Positions 26,264-34,573 of a stretch of DNA of 64,000 nucleotides are shown here, one piece after another. The DNA lies in the NCBI RefSeq assembly GCF_037076455.1, contig NZ_AP028679.1, forward strand, positions 1,565,501 through 1,629,500, read 5' to 3'. Every line of letters begins with the position of its first letter. Position 1 is the first letter of the stretch. Source of the stretch: Desulfoferula mesophila (lineage in GTDB: Bacteria > Desulfobacterota > Desulfarculia > Desulfarculales > Desulfarculaceae). The notes below the pieces were generated by a model. It had not been told where the DNA came from. It ran no database searches and was given only the letters and a program-made list of their open reading frames with translations. The translations under genes and the position numbers were made by a program.

Positions 26264-27253
26264 ATGATTATCTCCAAGGCGCCGGTGCGCATATCCCTGG
26301 GAGGCGGGGGCACCGATCTGGCTTCCTACTACTCCAAGTTCGGCGGCTTCCTCATCGCCGGGGGTATCGACAAATATATCTTCATCTGCATCAACCAGCG
26401 CTTCGAACGCTCCATAAAGCTGTCCTATTCCAAGACCGAAGTGGTCGAGAACGTGGACCAGGTGCAGCACAAGATATTCCGCGAGGCCCTGCGCCTGGCC
26501 GGGGTGGAAAACCAGGTGGAGCTTTCCTCCATCGCCGACGTGCCGGCCAACTGCGGCCTGGGCTCCTCCTCCAGCTTCACCGTGGCCCTGCTCACAGCTC
26601 TGCGCTCCTACACCAGGGATTTCGCCTCCTTGCGCGAGCTGGCCGAGGAGGCATGCCGCATCGAGATCGACATCCTGGGCGCGCCCATCGGCAAGCAGGA
26701 CCAGTACATGGCTGCCTTCGGCGGGGTGACCGCCCTGACTTTTGACACCGACGGCACGGTGCACGTGGAACCGCTCAGGATGAGCGGCGGCAAGCTGGTG
26801 GAGCTGGAGTACAACATCGGTTTGTTCTATACCGGCATCGAGCGCAGCGCCTCGGACATCCTCTCTTCGCAGAACCAGAAGACCTTGGAAGACGACCAGG
26901 GGGTGATCGAGCGCCTGCACGGCATAAAGCAGATCGGCCTGGAGACCCGCCGCTTGTTCGAAAAGGGCGACCTCGACTCCTTTGGCGAGCTCTTGCATCA
27001 GCATTGGAAGACCAAGAAGAAGCTCAGCACGGCCATCAGCAATCCCTTTATCGACGAGGCCTACGAGGAGGCGCTACGGGCCGGGGCCCTGGGCGGCAAG
27101 ATCATGGGCGCGGGCGGCGGCGGCTTTTTCATGTTCTATTGCCCCGGCACCAAGGCCAAGGTCATCCAGCGCCTGAGCGCCATGGGTCTCAGGTACTTCC
27201 CCTTCCGTTTCGATTTCGAGGGGGCCAAGATCGTGGCCAACCTGCGCAAATAA
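26264..27253 (+). CDS. hddA: GHMP kinase, D-glycero-D-manno-heptose 7-phosphate kinase-like
   Basis: A 329-residue GHMP-superfamily kinase. Motif 1 is SKAPVRISLGGGGTD (4-18), the ATP motif is PANCGLGSSSSF (94-105), and motif 3 is GGKIMGAGGGGFF (about 278-290). HddA-type enzymes phosphorylate heptose 7-phosphate at the alpha C1 position, on the GDP-heptose route. The start, ATG 26264, puts the first motif at the normal distance; an in-frame extension of 21 codons has no family similarity. It is followed 11 nt later by an isomerase, then a phosphatase and a transaldolase, which supports the heptose assignment. A related L-fucose kinase-like activity is less likely. Confidence 0.8.
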   Translation: MIISKAPVRISLGGGGTDLASYYSKFGGFLIAGGIDKYIFICINQRFERSIKLSYSKTEVVENVDQVQHKIFREALRLAGVENQVELSSIADVPANCGLGSSSSFTVALLTALRSYTRDFASLRELAEEACRIEIDILGAPIGKQDQYMAAFGGVTALTFDTDGTVHVEPLRMSGGKLVELEYNIGLFYTGIERSASDILSSQNQKTLEDDQGVIERLHGIKQIGLETRRLFEKGDLDSFGELLHQHWKTKKKLSTAISNPFIDEAYEEALRAGALGGKIMGAGGGGFFMFYCPGTKAKVIQRLSAMGLRYFPFRFDFEGAKIVANLRK

Positions 27254-27264
27254 GGAGCCTGTCC

Positions 27265-27864
27265 GTGAGCCAGTACGCCAAGCAATATCTGGAGGAAGCC
27301 CAGCGCATCGCCGCCTCCCTGGACCCGGCGGCCATCGAGAAGATGGTGCGGGTGATCGAGACCATAAGGGAGCAAAACGGCCGCCTGTTCTTCGTGGGCG
27401 TGGGCGGCGGGGCGGGCAACGCCAACCACGCGGTCAACGACTTCCGCAAGATCGCGGGCCTGGAGTGCTACACCCCCACCGACAACGTGAGCGAGCTGAC
27501 CGCCCTGATCAACGACGAGGGTTGGGACGGCGTGTTCGCCCGTTGGCTGAGGACCAGCCGCCTGGGAGCCAAGGACGGGGTGTTCGTGTTCAGCGTGGGC
27601 GGCGGCAACCTGGAAAAGGGCATTAGCGTAAACATCGTGGAGGCCCTCAAGCTGGCCCGGGAGGTGGGGGCCAAGGTGCTGGGCGTGGTGGGGCGCGACG
27701 GCGGCTACACCGCCCAGGTGGGCGACGCGGTCATCGTGATCCCCACCGTGAACGAGGCCACCATAACCCCCCACACCGAGGCCTTCCAGGCGGTGGTTTG
27801 GCACCTGCTGGTATCGCATCCCGACATCCTGCGCAACGAGATGAAGTGGGAGTCGGTAAAATAA
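27265..27864 (+). CDS. gmhA: SIS-domain sugar isomerase, GmhA-like
   Basis: A 199-residue single SIS domain, close to GmhA length. GmhA converts sedoheptulose 7-phosphate to D-glycero-D-manno-heptose 7-phosphate. Family features are LFFVGVGGGAGNANHAVNDF, then DNVSELTALINDEGWDGVFARWL, which parallels the GmhA segment around TALANDYGYE, and VLGVVGRDGG. The phosphate-binding STSGNS loop of classical GmhA is replaced by SVGGGNLEKG, so the protein belongs to a divergent subgroup. The GTG 27265 start has AAGGAG upstream. It overlaps the phosphatase gene by 19 nt. Function is assigned mainly by context with the heptose kinase. Confidence 0.7.
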   Translation: MSQYAKQYLEEAQRIAASLDPAAIEKMVRVIETIREQNGRLFFVGVGGGAGNANHAVNDFRKIAGLECYTPTDNVSELTALINDEGWDGVFARWLRTSRLGAKDGVFVFSVGGGNLEKGISVNIVEALKLAREVGAKVLGVVGRDGGYTAQVGDAVIVIPTVNEATITPHTEAFQAVVWHLLVSHPDILRNEMKWESVK

Positions 27865-28382
27865 AACGGGCGGTTTTCCTGGACCGCGACGGGGTGCTCA
27901 ACCCGGTGGTGATGCGCGGCGGATCACCCGCCTCGCCCCGTGGCCTGAATGAGTTCGCTCTGGTGCCAGGCGCGGGGGAGCAGGTGGCCCGCCTGAAGGC
28001 GGCGGGCTATATGGTCATCGTGGTGACCAACCAGCCCGATGTGGCCCGGGGGCTGCTGGAGCATGATGAGTTGGAGGCCATGCACCAAAAGCTGGCCCAG
28101 GGAGCGGGGCCGGACGAGATACGCTTCTGCCCCCACGACGACCATCACCAGTGCGCCTGCCGCAAGCCCAAGCCCGGCATGCTCACCCAGGCGGCGGCGG
28201 AGCACGGCCTGGACCTGGCGGCCTCGTGGCTGGTGGGCGACGGGTACAAGGACATGGAGGCCGCCCGCGCCGCCGGGGTGCGGGGCGTGCTGATAGCCAC
28301 CGATTACAATGCCCAGGTGGAGGCCCGCCTACGGGTGGCCGGCCTGGCCCAAGCAGTTGATTTAATTTTGGAGCAAGGATAG
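27846..28382 (+). CDS. gmhB: D-glycero-D-manno-heptose 1,7-bisphosphate 7-phosphatase-like HAD protein
   Basis: A 178-residue HAD-IIIA phosphatase. Catalytic D13 and D15 lie in FLDRDGVLN, the Thr/Asn motif in VVTNQPDVARG (59-69), and Lys/Asp in CRKPKPG and VGDGYKD. The zinc loop is C95-P-H97 ... C103-A-C105, the GmhB signature. It removes the C7 phosphate from heptose bisphosphate to leave the 1-phosphate. The GTG 27846 start overlaps the isomerase gene by 19 nt; it is a weak start, but the DxD motif then sits at the usual place. The gene is between the isomerase and transaldolase in the heptose operon. Confidence 0.85.
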   Translation: MGVGKIKRAVFLDRDGVLNPVVMRGGSPASPRGLNEFALVPGAGEQVARLKAAGYMVIVVTNQPDVARGLLEHDELEAMHQKLAQGAGPDEIRFCPHDDHHQCACRKPKPGMLTQAAAEHGLDLAASWLVGDGYKDMEAARAAGVRGVLIATDYNAQVEARLRVAGLAQAVDLILEQG

Positions 28383-28385
28383 GCA

Positions 28386-29069
28386 ATGGCCATTTTCCTG
28401 GACAGCGGCAAAATCGAGCAGGTGGAGAAATTCTTGCGCTGGGGGGTGATCCGCGGGGTCACCACCAATCCCACCATCCTGCTCAAGGACGGGGTGACCG
28501 GCGGCGCGGCGGGCATGAAAAAGCGGGCCCAGGAGATCGCGGCCATGATCGCGCCCTTGCCCCTGTCGCTGGAGGTGACCAGCAACGACCCCGCCCAGAT
28601 GATCGAGCAGGGCCGGGAGTTCGCCTCCCTGGCCGACAACATCAACGTGAAGATCACCATCCACGGCCCCGAGGGCGAGACCGAAAACATCGAGGTGATC
28701 CACGCCCTGGAGACCAAATACGACGTGCGGGTCAACGCCACGGCCATGATGAGCGCCCAGCAGTGCCTCTTGGCCGCCCTGGCCGGGGCCTCCTATGTCT
28801 CCCTGTTCGGCGGCCGGGTGAACAACATGGGCTACGACGCGGTGGACGAGATTAGCCGCTTGCGCGAGCTCTTGGAGTTGCAGGGGCTGGACAGCCAGAT
28901 CATCATCGGCTCGGTGCGCGAGATCAACAACGTGATCACCTGGCTGCACGCCGGGGCCCACATCGTCACCGTGACCCCGGACATCTTGGCGGGCATGCTG
29001 GTGCATCCTTACAGCAAGGAGACCGTGAGGATGTTTCTCGATGATGCCAAAAAATGTGAAATGTGCTGA
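28386..29069 (+). CDS. Transaldolase (TalC/FSA-like small form)
   Basis: A 227-residue small transaldolase of the TalC/F6P-aldolase class. It has GVTTNPTILLKDG (24-36), the Schiff-base Lys89 in NINVKITIHG, and a C-terminal TVTPDILAGML. Transaldolase interconverts fructose 6-phosphate + erythrose 4-phosphate with sedoheptulose 7-phosphate + glyceraldehyde 3-phosphate. Its place 3 nt after the heptose phosphatase suggests that it supplies sedoheptulose 7-phosphate to the pathway; this is inferred from context. F6P aldolase activity is a possible alternative, since the two are hard to tell apart by sequence. Repeat copy B begins directly after the stop. Confidence 0.85.
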   Translation: MAIFLDSGKIEQVEKFLRWGVIRGVTTNPTILLKDGVTGGAAGMKKRAQEIAAMIAPLPLSLEVTSNDPAQMIEQGREFASLADNINVKITIHGPEGETENIEVIHALETKYDVRVNATAMMSAQQCLLAALAGASYVSLFGGRVNNMGYDAVDEISRLRELLELQGLDSQIIIGSVREINNVITWLHAGAHIVTVTPDILAGMLVHPYSKETVRMFLDDAKKCEMC

Positions 29070-29203
29070 GGCTGGGGCCGCCTGAACGCGCCTGACGTCG
29101 TTGCCGGCATCGCTCGTTCCTCGACGTAGGTTCACTACGTCTCCGGAACTCGCTCGCCGGGCGCCTAGTCAGACACGCCCAGCCAGCCCCAGGGCTGTGC
29201 CGG
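29070..29203. repeat. Intergenic palindromic repeat, copy B
   Basis: About 134 nt directly after the transaldolase stop. It keeps the family core CCTCGACGTAG-(N5)-CTACGTC and arms CGTCGTTGCCGG/CGCCGGGCGCC. The outer ends GGCTGGG (29070) and CCCAGCC (29178) pair. It ends GGGCTGTGCCGGG, like copies A and C. It is the most divergent copy. Confidence 0.7.
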
Positions 29204-29229
29204 GTCGCTGATAAAGAAGAAATCAAGAG

Positions 29230-29259
29230 CCCAGTCCTCCGAAAGGAGGGCCGGGTTTT
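29230..29259 (+). terminator. Rho-independent terminator of the heptose operon
   Basis: An 11-bp stem (one mismatch, one G-T pair) built from CCCAGTCCTCC and GGAGGGCCGGG, closed by a GAAA tetraloop and followed by TTTTAGTTT. It lies downstream of repeat B. The remaining 29260-29577 has mixed composition, no credible ORF and no recognised signal; it separates this operon from the convergent minus-strand one. Confidence 0.75.
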
Positions 29260-29577
29260 AGTTTGGGGTCGAGACTGTGCAAAGTGAACTGCGGGGAATG
29301 GGAGGCAGTAAAAAGAAGGGTTGCCGCAGGGTGGGGGAGGTCGTTTGTCGTGCGGCGAGGCGCTTGGCGTGGGCGCAGCAGGTAGAGCCTAATTGCGCCG
29401 CGCCTCAACCATCTCGTAGCGGTAATTACCAGGCCAGCGGTCCAACACCGACGCCTCACCTTTCCTTACCTGCTCCCCTTATCTCCCCATCTCCCCGCAT
29501 CAAATCCACAGGGCGAAGATATAATGGCGGACGGACCAACCCCCGCCCGCTCTTTCTTACCTTATTGGCCTCTTCCC

Positions 29578-30864
29578 TTATTCTTTATTAAGTTCCGCGG
29601 CCAAATCCCGGGCCCGCTCCAGGCACTGGTCCATGTTCAGATACTCGAAGGAGCCGAAGCGGCCGCAGGTGTGCAGCCCCAGGCCTTCCAGCCACTGGTA
29701 GACCTTGGCCCGGTTGGCCAGGTAGTCGCGGTCGTAGACCACGTAGGCGTGCTTGATGCGCTGAGCCTGGCTGGCGATGATCTCGCTCTCGTCGATGCCG
29801 CACAGGCCGCTCACGTCCCGGGCCACCCGGCCCACCAACTCGTCCTCACCGGCGCCGAGCAGGGCATCGCCCGGCGGCACGGTGATCTCGGCCACCAGGT
29901 GGGAGCAGCCCTCCGGGGCGTTGAAGGGGCTGAAGTAGCTCATGTAGCACACCCGGTGGGGCAGAAGGGCCGGGTCGGGGATGTAGACGGCGCTCTTGTC
30001 GGCCAGGCCGGTGTGCCCCACCCCCAGCATCACCAGGATCACGCTGTTGTATTGCAGGGCCGCGCAGGCGCCGCGAGCGTCGTCCGGCGCGCCTTGCAGG
30101 CAGGCGGCCAGGTCCATCACCGGGATGGTGGAGATAAGGCGGCGGCAGGCGTAGGTGTCTTGGCCGTCGCTGACCTCCCAGCCCTGGGCCGTCTTCTTGA
30201 CGGCCGTGGCCCTAAAGCCGGTGACCAGGTTCACCCCCTGGGCCAGGGCGTTGGTCAACGACTCGATGCCCCCGCGCTCGGGGTAGAGGAAGTTGAGCTG
30301 GTGGGTGTAGCCTTCGGTCTCGATGCCGATGGCCGCCTTGACCACGTCGGCGGTGGGCGGGCTGGGGATGCGCTCCACCCAGTGCACCGAGATGTCGGCG
30401 GCCGGGCGCTTCCAGATCTTGTCGTTGTAGGGGATCAGGTACTTTTCGCTGATGCCCCGGCCGAAACGGAAGCGGCACCATTCCTCCAGGTTGGTCGGCT
30501 CTGCCTCGCTGCGCTCCAGAAAGCCCATGAGGCACTCGAAGATGTCTTGTTTGTCCAGGGCGTAGAGGCCGTTTTCAAAGGGGTACTTAACGAAGCGGTC
30601 CTGGAACCAGATCTGGTTGTTGCGCCGCTGCTCAAGCAGGTTGCCCTTCAGCCAGGCGGTGAGCTGGGCCAACAGGGCCTGGTCCCGGGAAAACAGGATG
30701 TGCCCCCCGATGTCGTAGGTGAAGCCGTCTTTCACGAAGCTGCGGCACAGGCCGCCGGGGCGCTCCTCGGCCTCCAGCACCAGGGTCTCGCCCTCCAGGT
30801 ATTGGGCCAGGCTCAGGCCGGTTAGGCCTCCGCCCAGGATGGTGGTCTCGGCCTGCTCACTCAT
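29578..30864 (-). CDS. FAD-dependent oxidoreductase, UDP-galactopyranose-mutase/protoporphyrinogen-oxidase-like
   Basis: A 428-residue flavoprotein. The Rossmann motif GGGLTGLSLAQYL (10-22) and EERPGGLCRS bind FAD, followed by DIGGHILFSRD. FVKYPFENGLYAL resembles the UDP-galactopyranose mutase group. Such proteins are common in glycan loci, where they may isomerise or oxidise nucleotide sugars or act on polyprenyl groups. The start, ATG 30864, overlaps the nucleotidyltransferase stop (ATGA); the longer open frame upstream lies inside that gene. It is the last gene of its transcript. Specific substrate unknown. Confidence 0.75.
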   Translation of the reverse strand: MSEQAETTILGGGLTGLSLAQYLEGETLVLEAEERPGGLCRSFVKDGFTYDIGGHILFSRDQALLAQLTAWLKGNLLEQRRNNQIWFQDRFVKYPFENGLYALDKQDIFECLMGFLERSEAEPTNLEEWCRFRFGRGISEKYLIPYNDKIWKRPAADISVHWVERIPSPPTADVVKAAIGIETEGYTHQLNFLYPERGGIESLTNALAQGVNLVTGFRATAVKKTAQGWEVSDGQDTYACRRLISTIPVMDLAACLQGAPDDARGACAALQYNSVILVMLGVGHTGLADKSAVYIPDPALLPHRVCYMSYFSPFNAPEGCSHLVAEITVPPGDALLGAGEDELVGRVARDVSGLCGIDESEIIASQAQRIKHAYVVYDRDYLANRAKVYQWLEGLGLHTCGRFGSFEYLNMDQCLERARDLAAELNKE

Positions 30865-31568
30865 GGCTGCTTTCCTTCCCGGGCCCTGAGGTGGGCCTCC
30901 AACTCGGCCAAACCGGCGGGCGAGCCTATCTCCATGAAGGCCCGCTCCACCACGTAGGCCCCCAGCTCTCCCCGGCGGGCCAGGTCGCGGAACACCTCCT
31001 CGATGGCATAGGGCTCCCCCTCGGGTATGGCCGCGAGCACCTCGCGGCTCAGGGCGCTGAGGCCGTAGTCGATGCAGTCGAACTCCGGGCCGGGCGACCA
31101 CTTGTCATAGTCGGCCACCCGCTCGCCCGCCAGGCGCACGTTGCTGGGCTCCTTGGCCCCACGGTTGCGCCAAACCACCATCATGGCCGGCAGGCCCGAG
31201 GCCAAAAAGGCCTGCCACACCCGGCGGTGCTCGATCTCCAGATAGCTGTCCCCCCAGGTGAGCAAAAAGCGCTCCTCCAGCAGGGGGGCCGCCTTTTTGA
31301 GGCTGCCGCCGGTGCCCAACAGGACGGGGCCGTCCAGGCTGTAGGCCACCTCCAGGCCCCAACGGGAGCCGTCGCCCACGAAGTCCTGGATCTGCTCACC
31401 CAGGTGGCCGATGCACAAGACCACCTTGTCCACCCCGCCGGCCCGGAGCAGCTTCAGCTGGTGGTCCAGAAAGGGCCGCCCGGCCACCGGCACCAGGGGC
31501 TTGGGGACGTCCTTGGTCAGCGCGCCCAAACGGGTGCCCAGGCCCCCGGCGATGATAGCCGCCTGCAT
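30861..31568 (-). CDS. hddC: Sugar-phosphate nucleotidyltransferase, HddC-like
   Basis: A 235-residue NTP transferase. The signature is IIAGGLGTRLGALTKDVPKP (5-24) with Lys23 in the usual activation motif. LGTGGSLKKA and LLTWGDSYLE follow; the metal-binding Asp is in WGDS. Its length and GTGGS pattern match D-glycero-D-manno-heptose 1-phosphate guanylyltransferase (HddC), which would finish the GDP-heptose pathway encoded 2-5 kb away on the other strand. A different sugar 1-phosphate is possible. It is coupled to the flavoprotein gene by a 4-nt overlap, and repeat copy C lies in the 225-nt gap upstream. Confidence 0.75.
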   Translation of the reverse strand: MQAAIIAGGLGTRLGALTKDVPKPLVPVAGRPFLDHQLKLLRAGGVDKVVLCIGHLGEQIQDFVGDGSRWGLEVAYSLDGPVLLGTGGSLKKAAPLLEERFLLTWGDSYLEIEHRRVWQAFLASGLPAMMVVWRNRGAKEPSNVRLAGERVADYDKWSPGPEFDCIDYGLSALSREVLAAIPEGEPYAIEEVFRDLARRGELGAYVVERAFMEIGSPAGLAELEAHLRAREGKQP

Positions 31569-31600
31569 TTTAGCCCGCGTATTTCATAAAGGTCGTGCGT

Positions 31601-31725
31601 CCGGCTGCGCCAGCCACCCGCATACGGCGTTGCTGGCTGCGCTCGGTCCTCAACGTAGCTCTGGCGGCTACGCCTGCGGGCCTCGCTTGCCAGACGCCTT
31701 GTCTGCCGGCGGCTGGCTGTGCCGG
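31601..31725. repeat. Intergenic palindromic repeat, copy C
   Basis: About 125 nt, beginning CCGGCTGCGCCAGCCAC and ending GGCTGGCTGTGCCGG. It aligns with copy A at nearly the same length and has the core CCTCAACGTAG and CTACGCC. It lies 3' of the epimerase gene and 5' of hddC, both on the minus strand. The flanks 31569-31600 and 31726-31793 hold nothing recognised. Confidence 0.8.
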
Positions 31726-31793
31726 GCCCTGGTACAACCCATAATCTAATAAACTCAATATCATTGCCGCCCAACCTTAATGAAAAACGCGGG

Positions 31794-32729
31794 CTAGCCT
31801 TCGCTCAACATGGCCCGCACCGAGGCGGTGACCGCCTGGGCCGAGGTGTGCTTGGCCTGCCAGCCCAGGCTGTGAATCTTGTCCAGCACCAGGCGCACCT
31901 GGGGCACGTCGCCCTTCCAGCCCCGGTCGCCGCCGGTGTAAGCCAGCCTCACGCCGCTGAGGCCCATCTCGGTGATGACGATCTTGGCGATGGAGGTGAC
32001 GTCCAAGACGTCGTCGGCGGCCACGTTGTACACGTTCACCGGGTCGCTGGTGTTGGCCATGATGAACAGCATGGCCGCGATGACGTCGCTGACGTGCACG
32101 TAGCTTTTTGCCTGGGTGCCATCGCCAAGGATTTCGAGACTATGCGAGTCTTTCTTAAGTTTTCGGATGAAGTCGTAGCCCACCCCGTGGGTCTGGCGTC
32201 CACCCACCACGTTGCCCATGCGTAGCACGTAACCGGTCATGCCGTACTGGTGGCAAAAGGCGCTCAACAGCCCCTCGCAGGCCAGCTTGGAGGCCCCGTA
32301 GAAGCTGATGGGCAGCAGCGGGCCGAAGTCCTCGGCGGTGGGTAGGGTGCCCACGTCGCCGTAGATGCCGCTGCCCGAGGTGTAGAGAATCTCCCGGGCC
32401 TGGTTCAGGCGCATGGCCTCCAGCACGTTGTAGGTGAGCAGGGTGCCCTCCCTGAGATCCAGGTCGGTCTCCAGCATGCCCCGGGCGATGTCCGGGTTGG
32501 AGGCGTAGTGGATCACCCGCTCGTGCCCGGCCATGGACTTGACGACCAGTTCCAGGTCGGACAGCTCGCCTTTCACGAAATTGAAGTTGGGGTGATCCAG
32601 GTGGTCCTTCAAGAAGTCCAGGGATCCGGAGGAGAGGTTGTCGAACACGGTGAGCGGGCCCTGGTCTATGAGGGCGTCCACCATGTGGCTGCCGATGAAG
32701 CCGGCCCCGCCGGTGATAAAGGTGCGCAT
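31794..32729 (-). CDS. NAD-dependent epimerase/dehydratase (extended SDR)
   Basis: A 311-residue extended short-chain dehydrogenase. NAD motif GGAGFIGSH (7-15), FDNLSSGS (29-36), the catalytic Ser/Thr region LYTSGSGIYG and the YxxxK pair in FYGASKLACEG are all present. It resembles UDP-glucose 4-epimerase-type enzymes acting on nucleotide sugars in the cytosol. The start, ATG 32729, has GAGGAA upstream; a 28-codon extension overlaps the flippase-like gene and is rejected. It follows that gene by 4 nt. Given its neighbours it may modify GDP-heptose, but UDP-hexose is equally possible. Confidence 0.85.
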   Translation of the reverse strand: MRTFITGGAGFIGSHMVDALIDQGPLTVFDNLSSGSLDFLKDHLDHPNFNFVKGELSDLELVVKSMAGHERVIHYASNPDIARGMLETDLDLREGTLLTYNVLEAMRLNQAREILYTSGSGIYGDVGTLPTAEDFGPLLPISFYGASKLACEGLLSAFCHQYGMTGYVLRMGNVVGGRQTHGVGYDFIRKLKKDSHSLEILGDGTQAKSYVHVSDVIAAMLFIMANTSDPVNVYNVAADDVLDVTSIAKIVITEMGLSGVRLAYTGGDRGWKGDVPQVRLVLDKIHSLGWQAKHTSAQAVTASVRAMLSEG

Positions 32730-32733
32730 TGAC

Positions 32734-33729
32734 TTATTCCTCCAGGGAAGGGGCCGCCCCTTTGCCCGCGCCGAACCGGCTGCGCAGGCCGCCCAGGGTG
32801 GCGCCGTAGGCATGCAGGTAGACCAGGCCCAAGGGCACGGTCAAATACATCAGAGCATTGATGAAAACACTGTAGATCAGGGCCTGGGAGCTGTCCACGC
32901 CGAAGTAGCCCAGGCCCAACACGCAGAAGTATTGCAAGGGGCCGATGTTGCCCACCGTGGAGGGGATGGTCATGCCCACGAAGATGAAGCAAAGCACGAA
33001 CAGCACCTGAGGGTAGGTGACCTGCAGATCGAAGGCGTAGGCCAGGAGCCAGTAGGCGGCCCCCTCTATGAGATACACCGCCCAGCCCAGGGCGATGATG
33101 GCCGCCAGGCGTGAGGGGCTCTTGACCACGGCCAGGCCCTGCACAAAGGTGGTCAGCCAGCCCTGGGCCCGCTCCCGCAGGCCCTCCCAGGGCAGCAGGG
33201 CGGTCAGCTTGAGCACCCAGCCGGGCCGCCGCTGCAACCAGAACAGCCCGGCCATTAGCCCCAGGCACAGGGCCAGGCCCACCAGGGCCAGGCGATAGAG
33301 CTCGCCCCGGCCGGTTAGCCACACCGCCACGCACAACAGCACCAGCAACGAGAGCACCTCCAGCACCCGCTCCAGCACGATGGTGGAGAGCACCGAGGTG
33401 GCGGGCACCTGTTCCCGGCGGCCACAGATAAAGGCCCGCACCAGCTCGCCCAGGCGGGCGGGCAACAGGGAGTTGGCCGCGCAGCCCACCAGGATGTAGC
33501 CCAGGCAGTCGCCCAGGCCCACCGGCTTGATGCGCCCCAGGATAATGCGCCATTTTTGGGCCCGAGGGATGAACCCGGCCAGATACACCAGCACCACCGG
33601 CAGCAAGAGGGGCCAATAGACCTGGGTGAGGGCCTGCCACAGCTTGGCCGGCTCCACCTTGCGCAGCACCAGGTAGAGGAACAGGGCGGTGATGATAAGG
33701 AGTATCAGGCGCTTGGCGAGGCTTTTCAT
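32734..33729 (-). CDS. Flippase-like UPF0104/LPG-synthase-type membrane protein (copy 3)
   Basis: A 331-residue polytopic protein of PF03706. Features: MKSLAKRLILLIITALFLYL at the start, RAQKWRIILGRI (about 56-67), the loop VGCAANSLLPARLGELVRA (about 80-98), and later FVGMTIPSTVGNIGPLQYF, all standard for the family. The start is ATG 33729; upstream in-frame residues are Ala/Pro-rich and unlike the family. It is the first gene of the minus-strand unit with the epimerase, diverging from the GT2 gene at 33896. The 166-nt divergent gap has a CCGCGC/GCGCGG hairpin (33833-33850) and no clear promoter. Confidence 0.85.
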   Translation of the reverse strand: MKSLAKRLILLIITALFLYLVLRKVEPAKLWQALTQVYWPLLLPVVLVYLAGFIPRAQKWRIILGRIKPVGLGDCLGYILVGCAANSLLPARLGELVRAFICGRREQVPATSVLSTIVLERVLEVLSLLVLLCVAVWLTGRGELYRLALVGLALCLGLMAGLFWLQRRPGWVLKLTALLPWEGLRERAQGWLTTFVQGLAVVKSPSRLAAIIALGWAVYLIEGAAYWLLAYAFDLQVTYPQVLFVLCFIFVGMTIPSTVGNIGPLQYFCVLGLGYFGVDSSQALIYSVFINALMYLTVPLGLVYLHAYGATLGGLRSRFGAGKGAAPSLEE

Positions 33730-33895
33730 GGCAATCCCGGCCGAAGGGGCCATGGCGTGGGTTGCGGTTGCGGGGGCCAAAAGCCCCGGACCAACGATTG
33801 CTCAACCTATCAGAGCCCCAAGGCTTTGGCAACCGCGCGCGGTGGCGCGGCCCGTGCGGATATGCTAAATCTAGCCTCGCGAAAGGACGGACATA

Positions 33896-34573
33896 ATGAG
33901 CCCAAGCGAACCCCAGATCACCGTGGCCATGATCTCCATGAACGAGGAGCGGGCCGTGGGCAAGGTGATCGCCGACATAAAGGCAGCCGCGCCCCAGGCC
34001 CACATCCTTTTGGTGGACTCTTCCAAGGACCGCACCCCCGAGATCGCCGCGGCGGCCGGGGCCGAGGTGCTGCGCCAGTTTCCGCCCAAGGGTTACGGCC
34101 CGGCCATGATGCGGGCCCTCACCTCGGCACCCGGCCAGGTGGTGGTCACCCTGGACTGCGACGACACCTACCCCACCGACCGCATCATGCAGATGGCCGA
34201 CTACGTGCTCTCGGGCCAGGCCGACGTGGTGGACGCCTCGCGCCTGGAAAAAAAGCCCGCCTCCATGCCTTGGATCAACTACCTGGCCAACTGGGGCTTC
34301 GCCTGGCTGGCCAGCGTCTTGTTCCTGCGGCGCATCACCGACCTGCACTCGGGCATGCGCGCCTACCGCACCAGCCTGTTCGATGAAATGGCATTCGAGG
34401 CCAACGGCTCGGCCCTGCCGGTGGAGCTGTTGCTCAAGCCCATGGCCCACGGCAAGAAGCTCCAGACGATCTTCATCCCCTATGACGAGCGCACCGGGGA
34501 GAGCACCCTGGACCCCCTGAAAAGCGCCTGGTGGACCCTCAAGCGCATCCTCAAGGTCCGTTTCGGCAGCTAA
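33896..34573 (+). CDS. GT2 glycosyltransferase, polyprenyl-phosphate sugar synthase-like (no membrane domain)
   Basis: A 225-residue GT-A enzyme without membrane spans. It has AMISMNEERAVGKVIADI at the start, LVDSSKDRTPEIA (40-52) for the nucleotide, VVTLDCDDTYPTDRI (82-96) with the metal-binding DCDD, and a C-terminal IPYDERTGESTLDP. It resembles dolichyl-phosphate mannose/glucose synthases, which charge polyprenyl phosphate with a sugar for GT-C enzymes. AAGGACGG precedes ATG 33896. It is a single-gene transcript whose 3' end overlaps the convergent GT-C gene by 4 nt. One of three GT2 enzymes in the island. Confidence 0.85.
   Translation: MSPSEPQITVAMISMNEERAVGKVIADIKAAAPQAHILLVDSSKDRTPEIAAAAGAEVLRQFPPKGYGPAMMRALTSAPGQVVVTLDCDDTYPTDRIMQMADYVLSGQADVVDASRLEKKPASMPWINYLANWGFAWLASVLFLRRITDLHSGMRAYRTSLFDEMAFEANGSALPVELLLKPMAHGKKLQTIFIPYDERTGESTLDPLKSAWWTLKRILKVRFGS

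Noticed and set aside
29277-29591. Plus-strand ORF of 104 codons between the convergent operons
   Set aside because: Composition and codon use are unlike the neighbours, no ribosome-binding site, and it ends inside the opposite gene.
31517-31774. Peptides such as GTASRRQTRRLASEARRRS read from repeat copies A, C and D
   Set aside because: Similar peptides arise only because the palindromic repeat is duplicated; there is no ribosome-binding site and no length conservation.
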